A stretch of DNA of 5,224 nt from NCBI GenBank assembly GCA_903834645.1, contig CAILKA010000479.1:1-5224 (forward strand), read 5' to 3'. Within the stretch, counting starts at the first letter, position 1. Each line of letters opens with the position of its first letter. Positions 1 to 4,327 of this stretch are shown in pieces. Position numbers and translations under genes: made by a program. Under the pieces are notes generated by a model. It had not been told where the DNA came from. It ran no database searches and worked only from the letters and a program-made list of their open reading frames with translations. Source of the DNA: an uncultured beta proteobacterium (GTDB taxonomy: Bacteria > Pseudomonadota > Gammaproteobacteria > Burkholderiales > Burkholderiaceae_C).

Positions 1-2
1 GC

Positions 3-152
3 ACGGATGGCATGGCCTACCCGGCCGTGTGCGGGGCCCCCGACGGGCGCATCGCGATCATCGACGTGCCCGAGAGCCAACTGGAGGCCGCCCGCAAGCT
101 CGGCTTCTCACTGCTGTCGGAGCGGCCGCGCGCGCAGCGCATGGCCTGCTGA
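3..152 (+). CDS. C-terminal fragment of an unidentified protein
   Basis: The reading frame is open from the left edge and stops with TGA at 150-152, so only the last 49 residues are visible and the start lies outside the window. The tail reads DGMAYPAVCGAPDGRIA, then IIDVPESQLEAARKLGFSLL, and ends RPRAQRMAC. It looks like a genuine compact domain end: a Cys-Gly-Ala-Pro-Asp-Gly-Arg turn, a short hydrophobic strand (IAIID) and an amphipathic helix (ESQLEAARKLGF). Codon use matches the genes to the right, and the other frames here have less natural compositions. I do not recognise the family and assign no function. It is followed by a possible terminator hairpin, and then by a separate promoter for the next ORFs, so it probably ends its own transcription unit. 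Confidence 0.6.
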   Translation, partial: TDGMAYPAVCGAPDGRIAIIDVPESQLEAARKLGFSLLSERPRAQRMAC

Positions 153-169
153 GCACACGGGCCCCATCC

Positions 170-188
170 CCCGGGGGTGCCCCCCGGG
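170..188 (+). terminator. GC-rich hairpin, possible terminator of the first gene
   Basis: A perfect 8-bp inverted repeat, CCCGGGGG (170-177) and CCCCCGGG (181-188), is separated by a 3-base loop (TGC). It lies 17 bases after the stop codon at 152 and just before the promoter-like elements at 206-234, which is where a terminator would be expected. There is no T-tract after the stem, so it is not a classical intrinsic terminator. It may only slow polymerase or act as a 3'-end stabiliser. Stems like this also arise by chance in DNA this GC-rich. Confidence 0.3.
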
Positions 189-205
189 TCGCTCCGCCTC
201 CGGGC

Positions 206-234
206 TTGACGGAAGCTGTATGCATACACATACT
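206..234 (+). promoter_or_regulatory. Sigma70-like promoter for the two small ORFs
   Basis: A TTGACG -35 element (206-211, five of six consensus bases) is followed by a 17-base spacer and CATACT (229-234, four of six against TATAAT). This places the start of transcription near 241. The resulting leader is about 28 nt and contains a GAGG Shine-Dalgarno element (259-262) six bases before the GTG at 269. The element sits in a conspicuous AT-rich patch in otherwise very GC-rich DNA. The spacer and -10 overlap LexA-like sequences, which implies repressible expression. The call is from sequence pattern only. Confidence 0.55.
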
Positions 235-248
235 GTATGCCCAACCAG
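216..248 (+). promoter_or_regulatory. Two tandem LexA-like boxes (putative SOS operator)
   Basis: The beta/gamma-proteobacterial LexA box is CTGT-N8-ACAG. Box 1 (216-231) reads CTGT-ATGCATAC-ACAT and box 2 (233-248) reads CTGT-ATGCCCAA-CCAG. Each matches seven of the eight conserved positions, and the two lie 17 bp apart. Together they cover the promoter spacer, the -10 element and the predicted start site, an arrangement suited to repression. The same stretch contains a perfect 12-bp palindrome, TGTATGCATACA (217-228), and an inverted repeat GCATACA (222-228)/TGTATGC (234-240). A non-LexA dimeric repressor recognising TGTATGC half-sites is therefore a real alternative. Confidence 0.45.
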
Positions 249-268
249 CTTTCTCGCCGAGGTTCCCT

Positions 269-352
269 GTGAACAGCCGCCTGCGCCAGCACTACCACCC
301 CCGCCCCGACCGTGTCCCGCGCCTGCTCAGGCGGCTGTGGTCGTGGCTGTGA
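269..352 (+). CDS. 27-residue Arg/Trp-rich leader peptide or small protein
   Basis: The ORF starts with GTG at 269, six bases after a GAGG Shine-Dalgarno element (259-262), and stops at 350-352. It is the first ORF downstream of the promoter at 206-234. The product has seven Arg, two His and one Asp. Its C-terminal part (residues 16-27, VPRLLRRLWSWL) would form a basic amphipathic helix ending in Trp-Ser-Trp-Leu. It could be a leader peptide that couples translation to the ORF starting 7 bases downstream, or a small membrane-active peptide. LexA-controlled peptides of similar size are known (for example E. coli TisB), but I see no sequence similarity to one. Alternatively this is untranslated leader. 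The support is position plus ribosome binding site, not family recognition. Confidence 0.4.
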   Translation: MNSRLRQHYHPRPDRVPRLLRRLWSWL

Positions 353-359
353 GCGGGTC

Positions 360-560
360 ATGAACGCCCCCCTGCCCTACGCGCTGCTGCAGGCTCGCGA
401 GCGTCCGCACGCCTCGCAAGCCCCGGCCGCCGCGCCCGGCGAGCCGGTCGTGCAACGCCTGGTCTGGCACAGCCGCTACGGCACGATCGAGATCGAGGTC
501 GTCGGGCAGGCCGTCTACGTCAATGGCGACGTGGTCCGCCCAGCCCAGACTTCAGAGTGA
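360..560 (+). CDS. Small hypothetical protein, 66 aa
   Basis: An ATG at 360, seven bases after the stop of the 27-codon ORF, opens a 66-residue frame ending at 558-560. The ribosome site is weak (GAGCGG, 351-356), so translation may be coupled to the upstream ORF. The N-terminal half is Ala/Pro-rich and probably flexible (about residues 1-28). The C-terminal half (about 30-62: VVQRLVWHSRYGTIEIEV, then VGQAVYVNGDVVRPA) alternates hydrophobic and polar residues, as expected of three or four beta strands with a VNG turn. There is no signal peptide or membrane segment. I do not recognise the family. If the boxes upstream are LexA sites, this would be a DNA-damage-induced small protein. The alternative start at 312 in the same frame lies inside the preceding ORF and lacks a ribosome site. 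Confidence 0.6.
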   Translation: MNAPLPYALLQARERPHASQAPAAAPGEPVVQRLVWHSRYGTIEIEVVGQAVYVNGDVVRPAQTSE

Positions 561-589
561 GCATTCACTGCGCCTGAGGTCTCGGCAGC

Positions 590-1177
590 TCAAGGCCGCG
601 TGAGCTCCTGCGTCTCCAGCAGCAGGCGCAGGCGGCGGCGCTCCACGTCGAGCCAGGCCAGGCGCTGGCGGATGCGCTGGCGGTCCTCGTCCCGGGTCAC
701 GCGGCGCAGCTCGAGCTCGAGCCGCTCCACTTCCTCCCAGCTGCGCTGCAGTTCCTGGCGCGTGCGCCACACCGCCTGCCCTGCGGCGTAGGCGCGCATG
801 AAGGCATCCTCGTCGCGGTCGCGGCAGGCCCCGCCGTAGCCGCGGTTCAAGGCGCCCGATTGCCAGCCGGAGCGCGGCGTGCAGTAGGCGCGGTTGCCCT
901 GTGCCCAGCCATCCAGCCAGCGCGCGGCATCGGGCTGCACGCCCGCTCGGGCGCAGGCCTGGCGGTGCGCGTCGAGCCAAAGCGCCGGGCGACCCTCCCG
1001 GCCATCCTCCAGCCCGCGCTCGTACCAGTCGGCCCGGCGGCACTGCCCCTCGGTCATCGACGCGCAACCGCCCAGCAGCGCCCCTGCGCCCGCCGCGGCG
1101 GCCAGCACGCCCGCCCGCGCCCCCGCCCGCAGCCTGGTTATCCACCTGCCCCGTCGCGCCGTCTTTGCACCTCGCAT
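590..1177 (-). CDS. DUF2799-family lipoprotein with C-terminal coiled coil
   Basis: The 195-residue product begins with a basic n-region (MRGAKTARRGRW), an Ala/Gly/Leu-rich hydrophobic core (residues 22-36) and a lipobox LGGC with Cys38 as the lipidation site. The residue after it is Ala, which by the usual sorting rule favours the outer membrane. Residues 38-135 match the DUF2799 pattern: C-x-x-A-D-W near the start, G-x-x-D-G-x-x-G-R (55-63), H-R-x-A-C (71-75), YC-T-P-x-x-G (98-104) and a final GY-x-x-x-C (113-118). Cys46, 75, 99 and 118 could pair in the periplasm. Residues 138-192 are a highly charged helix rich in Glu, Arg and Leu, probably a coiled coil. The start at 1177 is chosen because AGGGGGAG lies five bases upstream and the signal peptide begins there; an in-frame ATG at 1276 would add 33 residues with no such signals. 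Function is unknown. The gene converges on the small ORFs, with 29 bases between stops. Confidence 0.85.
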   Translation of the reverse strand: MRGAKTARRGRWITRLRAGARAGVLAAAAGAGALLGGCASMTEGQCRRADWYERGLEDGREGRPALWLDAHRQACARAGVQPDAARWLDGWAQGNRAYCTPRSGWQSGALNRGYGGACRDRDEDAFMRAYAAGQAVWRTRQELQRSWEEVERLELELRRVTRDEDRQRIRQRLAWLDVERRRLRLLLETQELTRP

Positions 1178-1182
1178 CGCCG

Positions 1183-1190
1183 CTCCCCCT
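1183..1190 (-). promoter_or_regulatory. Ribosome binding site deciding the lipoprotein start
   Basis: Read on the minus strand this is AGGGGGAG, five bases before the ATG at 1177-1175. It is the strongest Shine-Dalgarno match in the upstream region and supports the shorter lipoprotein over the version beginning at 1276. Confidence 0.7.
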
Positions 1191-1347
1191 GTGACACCAC
1201 CCGGCGTTGGCGGGCCCGCTTCCGGGCCGTCCCTGAGGCTCCAACCCGCCATGGGCCCCGCAAGCACCCCTTGCACGCCCGCACAGTCTCTGCCAACCTC
1301 GCACGCTGCACCACCCCGTATCGGCCCCGATCGCCGGCCCGCCTGAC

Positions 1348-1650
1348 ATGACCCACCCGAGCACCTTCGAGCAGTTCCGCGACGACGCCCTCAGCCGGGG
1401 CTTTCACGAGGCGCTGGTGCGCGAGTGGGCAGCCGGCCAGGAGAACTCGCTGCACGAGCACCCCTTCGACACCTACGCGCTCGTGGTGCGCGGGGAGTTC
1501 TGGCTGACGGTGGAAGGCCACACCCGGCACCTGCGCGCCGGCGACACCTTCGAGCTTGCCCGCCAGGTGCCCCACTCCGAGCGCTACGGCCCGCAAGGCG
1601 CCACGTTCTGGGCGGCCCGCGTGAACCCGACGCCGGCCCAGGCCGGCTGA
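1348..1650 (+). CDS. Small single-domain cupin protein
   Basis: The 100-residue product carries one cupin beta-barrel. Motif 1 is HEHPFDTYALVVRGEFWL (His36 and His38 as likely metal ligands, G49 closing the motif) and motif 2 is GDTFELARQVPHSERYG (65-81, with P75 and His76 as third ligand). The Glu that usually completes motif 1 is replaced by Tyr43, so metal binding would rest on three His, perhaps with Asp41. Family members range from metal-dependent oxygenases or isomerases to sensory proteins; a stand-alone domain this short does not allow a substrate to be named. It is the first gene of a plus-strand cluster, with 17 bp to the first glutathione transferase. The start is the only ATG that keeps the cupin intact, though no clear Shine-Dalgarno sequence precedes it. 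I found no convincing promoter in the 170-bp gap upstream. That gap contains a short hairpin (GGCCCG/CGGGCC, 1213-1228). Confidence 0.85.
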   Translation: MTHPSTFEQFRDDALSRGFHEALVREWAAGQENSLHEHPFDTYALVVRGEFWLTVEGHTRHLRAGDTFELARQVPHSERYGPQGATFWAARVNPTPAQAG

Positions 1651-1667
1651 GCACCCGCTGCACGCGC

Positions 1668-2351
1668 ATGATCGAGCTGTACACCGCTGCCACGCCCAAT
1701 GGCCACAAGGTGTCGGTGGCGCTCGAGGAGCTGGAACTCCCCTACACCGTGCACGAGGTCGACCTCGCCGCCGGCCAGCAGAAGACGCCCGCGTTCCTGC
1801 GCCTGAATCCCAACGGCCGTATCCCTGTCATCGTGGACCGGCAGGCGGGCGACTTCGCCGTCTTCGAGTCCGGCGCGATCCTGCTGTACCTGGCCGAGAA
1901 GACGGGCCGGCTCATGCCCGCCGATGCGCAGGGCCGCTCGCGCGTGGTGCAGTGGCTGATGTTCCAGATGGCCGGCGTGGGCCCGATGATGGGCCAGGCC
2001 AACGTGTTCTTCCGCTACCTGCCGGAGAAGATCCCCACCGCGATCGCGCGCTACCAGAACGAGTCGCGCCGGCTCTTCGAGGTGCTCGACACGCGGCTCG
2101 CGGAGGCCGAGTGGCTCGCCGGCGACTATTCCATCGCCGACATCGCCCACTGGTGCTGGGTGCGCACGCACCGCTGGTCGGGCGTGTCGGTGGACGGCCT
2201 GCCGCATCTGCGGCGCTGGCTCGACGCGATGAAGGCGCGCCCGGCCTGCCAGCGCGGCATCGAGGTGCCGCGCAAGGTCGAGAGCGTGCTGCGCGACGAG
2301 CAGGCCACGCGCGACTTTGCCGCGCGCGCGCAGCAGATGGTGCAACGCTGA
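1668..2351 (+). CDS. yfcG: Glutathione S-transferase, YfcG/Nu-class disulfide-bond oxidoreductase
   Basis: This 227-residue cytosolic enzyme closely resembles E. coli YfcG. It has a thioredoxin-fold N-terminal domain (about 1-80) and an all-helical C-terminal domain (about 88-210). Diagnostic features are T9-P10-N11-G12, where YfcG uses Thr9 and Asn11 for glutathione instead of a catalytic Cys/Ser/Tyr; the cis-Pro turn RIPVIVD (P53); the gamma-glutamyl-binding pair E67-S68 in FESGAILLYLAEKTG; WLMFQMAGVGPMMGQ (96-110), which parallels the YfcG helix; and the SIAD N-capping box (155-158). Nu-class enzymes bind two glutathione molecules and reduce small disulfides or act as peroxidases; classical transferase activity is low. 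The C-terminus is slightly longer than in YfcG. The ATG at 1668 aligns with the YfcG start, although its ribosome site is weak. It lies 17 bp after the cupin and 11 bp before a second, unrelated-subclass transferase, so the three are probably co-transcribed. Confidence 0.92.
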   Translation: MIELYTAATPNGHKVSVALEELELPYTVHEVDLAAGQQKTPAFLRLNPNGRIPVIVDRQAGDFAVFESGAILLYLAEKTGRLMPADAQGRSRVVQWLMFQMAGVGPMMGQANVFFRYLPEKIPTAIARYQNESRRLFEVLDTRLAEAEWLAGDYSIADIAHWCWVRTHRWSGVSVDGLPHLRRWLDAMKARPACQRGIEVPRKVESVLRDEQATRDFAARAQQMVQR

Positions 2352-2362
2352 GAAAGCCCCCG

Positions 2363-2995
2363 ATGATCACGCTCTACGACTGTTCCACCGCACCGAGCCC
2401 GCGCCGCGCGCGCATCCTGCTGGCCGAAAAGGGCGTGGCGCACGCCACGGTGAACGTGGACCTCGCGCGCGGCGAGCAACTCGGCGAGGCCTTTCGCGAA
2501 GTGAACCCGCAGTGCACGGTGCCTGCGCTCGTGCTGGAAGATGGCCTCGTGCTCACCGACAACGCGGCCATCGCCGCCTATGCCGAGGCGCGCTGGCCCG
2601 AGCCGGCGCTGCTGGGCACGAGCCCGGCCGAGCGCGCGGAGGTGGCGAGCTGGCAGTGGCGCGTGGAGTTCGAGGGCCTGATGGCGGTGGCCGAGGCGCT
2701 GCGCAACGGCTCGCCCGCGATGGCCCGCCGGGCGCTGCCGGGCCCGCGCGACTACGAGCAGATCCCGGCCCTGGCCGAGCGCGGCCGGCTGCGCGTGGCG
2801 CACTTCCTGGAGCTTCTCGAAGAGCGGCTGCAAGGGCGCGAGACGATCGCCGGGGGCGGCTTCAGCATCGCCGACATCACGGCCGTGGTGGCGGTGGACT
2901 TCGCGCGCATCGTGCGCATCAAGCCCGGCGAACAGCACCCGAACCTCATCCGCTGGCGCGCGGCGATGGCCGCCCGGCCCTCGATGGCGCTGTGA
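2363..2995 (+). CDS. Glutathione S-transferase family protein (second subclass)
   Basis: The 210-residue product has an N-terminal thioredoxin-like domain (about 1-78) and a helical C-terminal domain (about 88-205). The start reads MITLYDCSTAPSPRRARILL, the glutathione-site loop of many proteobacterial transferases with S8/T9 and C7 near the active site. The cis-Pro turn is VPALVLEDG (P54). The position normally occupied by the Glu-Ser pair that binds the gamma-glutamyl group reads D66-N67 (LTDNAAIAAYA), a conservative but notable change. The SIAD N-capping box lies at 168-171. Sequence and loops differ clearly from the neighbouring YfcG-like enzyme, so this is not a recent tandem duplicate. 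The likely role is glutathione conjugation, lyase or isomerase chemistry on an unknown compound. GAGAAAG in the 11-bp gap can serve as a ribosome site. It ends 10 bp from the stop of the convergent amidohydrolase. Confidence 0.9.
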   Translation: MITLYDCSTAPSPRRARILLAEKGVAHATVNVDLARGEQLGEAFREVNPQCTVPALVLEDGLVLTDNAAIAAYAEARWPEPALLGTSPAERAEVASWQWRVEFEGLMAVAEALRNGSPAMARRALPGPRDYEQIPALAERGRLRVAHFLELLEERLQGRETIAGGGFSIADITAVVAVDFARIVRIKPGEQHPNLIRWRAAMAARPSMAL

Positions 2996-3005
2996 CGGGG
3001 CCGGC

Positions 3006-4193
3006 TCACGCCTCCAGGTAACGCTCGGCCAGCCGCGTCCAGAAGGCCGCGCCGGTGGTCAGGATCGCGTCGTTGAAGTCGTACTTCGGGTTGTGCAGCA
3101 TGGCGCCCTCCTCGCCGTTGCCCAGGCGGAAGAAGCAGCCGGGCTTTTCCAGCAGGTAGTAGGCGAAGTCCTCGCTGCCGGTCACGGGCGGGAAGGGTGC
3201 GATCACGCGCTCGGCGCCCACGAGCTCCTCGGCCACCTGTCGAGCAAAGGCCGTCTCGGCCTCGGTGTTGACCACCACCGGGTAGCCGCGCTCGTAGTCG
3301 ATCGTCACCTCGCCGCCGTAGCCGGCCACGTGCGCGGTGACGAGCGCGCGGATGCGCTGCTCGAGCAGGTCGCGCACGCCCGCATCAAAGGAGCGGATGG
3401 ACAGCGCCAGCGTCGCCTCGTCGGGGATCACGTTGGCGGCCGACCCCGCGTGCAGCGCCCCGATCGTCACGATGGCCGTCTGGCGCGGGTCGATGTTGCG
3501 CGCCACCACGCTTTGCAGCGCCACGACGAGGCTGCCGGCGATCAGCACCGGGTCGACCGTCTGGTGCGGTCGCGCCGCGTGCCCGCCGCGGCCGTGCACG
3601 GTGATGCGGCAGGTGTCGGAGGCCGACATGAAGGGCCCGTGGCCGAAGCCGAAGGTGCCTGCGGGCACGCCCGGCGTGTTGTGCAACCCGAAGATCGCGT
3701 CACACGGGAAGCGCTCGAAGAGGCCGTCGGCGATCATGCGCTGCGCGCCGCTGCCGGCGCCGGCCTCCTCAGCCGGCTGGAACACGAGGTGCACGGTGCC
3801 GCGGAAGTTGCGTGTGCGCGCGAGCTGCTGCGCCGCGCCCAGCAGCATCGTGGTGTGGCCGTCGTGCCCGCAGGCATGCATCACGCCGTCGCGCACGCTC
3901 TGCCAGGGCCGCCCCGTCGTTTCGCGGATGGGCAGCGCGTCCATGTCGGCGCGCAGCGCCACGCTGCGCGAGCCGCCGCCTACGTGCAGCGTGCCCACCA
4001 CGCCGTGCCCGCCCACGCCGCGCGTGACGTCCCAGCCCCACTCCTGCAGCCGGCTGGCCACGAGCTCGGCCGTGGCCGCCTCCTGGAACGAGAGCTCGGG
4101 GTGGCGGTGCAGGTGGCGCCGCGTCTCGGTCAGGAAGCCGGCTGCGCCGTCGAGGTCGCCGAGCTGGCACAGGCACCGAAGTCGGTCGTTCAT
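3006..4193 (-). CDS. M20D-family metal-dependent amidohydrolase (hippurate hydrolase-like)
   Basis: This is a full-length 395-residue cytosolic enzyme of the M20D amidohydrolase group, which hydrolyses N-acyl amino acids, hippurate, indole-acetyl amino acids or N-acetyl-diaminopimelate. Visible signatures are RRHLHRHPELSFQE near the N-terminus (25-38), RADMDALPI (81-89), HACGHDGHTTML (C108 and H110 as metal ligands), PAEEAGAGS (general base and ligand E142/E143), GLHN (H171), the lid-domain entry GRGGHAARPH (201-210), GSEDFAYYL (339-347) and the C-terminal ligand H367 in the LHNPKYDFND segment. The lid domain covers about 190-305. All expected catalytic residues are present, so it should be active; the substrate cannot be read from sequence. 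The start at 4193 is fixed by AGGAGA five bases upstream; an in-frame extension to 4316 adds 41 residues rich in Arg and Cys, without family resemblance. It is convergent with the transferase pair and divergent from the Rieske oxygenase. Confidence 0.93.
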   Translation of the reverse strand: MNDRLRCLCQLGDLDGAAGFLTETRRHLHRHPELSFQEAATAELVASRLQEWGWDVTRGVGGHGVVGTLHVGGGSRSVALRADMDALPIRETTGRPWQSVRDGVMHACGHDGHTTMLLGAAQQLARTRNFRGTVHLVFQPAEEAGAGSGAQRMIADGLFERFPCDAIFGLHNTPGVPAGTFGFGHGPFMSASDTCRITVHGRGGHAARPHQTVDPVLIAGSLVVALQSVVARNIDPRQTAIVTIGALHAGSAANVIPDEATLALSIRSFDAGVRDLLEQRIRALVTAHVAGYGGEVTIDYERGYPVVVNTEAETAFARQVAEELVGAERVIAPFPPVTGSEDFAYYLLEKPGCFFRLGNGEEGAMLHNPKYDFNDAILTTGAAFWTRLAERYLEA

Positions 4194-4198
4194 GCAGT

Positions 4199-4204
4199 TC
4201 TCCT
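4199..4204 (-). promoter_or_regulatory. Ribosome binding site deciding the amidohydrolase start
   Basis: On the minus strand this reads AGGAGA, five bases before the ATG at 4193-4191. It is a near-perfect Shine-Dalgarno sequence and rules in the 395-residue product over the longer frame beginning at 4316. Confidence 0.85.
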
Positions 4205-4252
4205 GGTGGGGCTGCGCACACTCTAGCAAGGTGCACGCAAGGAGCCGTGCTC

Positions 4253-4275
4253 GCGCAGCTCGGCTGCAGCTGCGC
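4253..4275. repeat. Inverted repeat in the divergent intergenic region (8-bp arms)
   Basis: GCGCAGCT (4253-4260) and AGCTGCGC (4268-4275) are perfect inverted arms separated by 7 bases. The spacing of about 15 bp between arm centres suits a dimeric regulator contacting successive major grooves on one face. It lies between the divergent amidohydrolase and Rieske oxygenase genes, where an operator would be expected. It could equally be an RNA hairpin in the amidohydrolase leader, or chance. Confidence 0.35.
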
Positions 4276-4276
4276 C

Positions 4277-4303
4277 GGCCCCCCGCACGCCGTGCGCGGG
4301 GCC
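4277..4303. repeat. Long GC-rich hairpin upstream of the Rieske gene
   Basis: Arms GGCCCCCCGCAC (4277-4288) and GTGCGCGGGGCC (4292-4303) pair at 11 of 12 positions around a 3-base loop (GCC). The structure ends 24 bases before the Rieske start codon and follows directly after the 8-bp-arm inverted repeat. It has no T-tract on either side, so a classical terminator is unlikely. It could separate the two divergent units, or form in a leader RNA. Confidence 0.4.
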
Positions 4304-4327
4304 AGCAGGCCGGCACAATCCGTCACG

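Noticed and set aside
561..589. Bidirectional terminator between the convergent 66-codon ORF and the lipoprotein
   Set aside because: Only imperfect short pairing (GCCTGAG against GTCTCGGC) and no T-tract.
1213..1228. Short hairpin GGCCCG/CGGGCC between the lipoprotein and the cupin
   Set aside because: A six-base stem in DNA this GC-rich is expected by chance and has no supporting context.
1271..1323. Possible promoter TTGCAC upstream of the cupin
   Set aside because: No acceptable -10 element at 16-18 bases, and the region lacks an AT-rich patch.
860..1351. Plus-strand frames opposite the lipoprotein (several of 97-163 residues)
   Set aside because: Mutually overlapping Pro/Arg/Ala-rich shadows in three frames; the minus-strand lipoprotein explains the region.
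552..1364. 270-residue minus-strand frame overlapping the lipoprotein
   Set aside because: Out of frame with the lipobox/DUF2799 protein; Gly/Ala/Arg-rich, with no motif.
1584..2345. 253-residue minus-strand frame opposite the YfcG-like transferase
   Set aside because: Antisense shadow of a clearly recognised gene; low-complexity His/Arg/Ala composition.
2126..2938. 270-residue minus-strand frame spanning both transferases
   Set aside because: Crosses two real genes in antisense and has no domain signature.
3093..4226. 377-residue plus-strand open frame opposite the amidohydrolase
   Set aside because: It is antisense to a gene with a complete set of M20D motifs. Its composition is His/Arg/Ala-rich without domain features, the usual mirror frame of GC-rich coding DNA.
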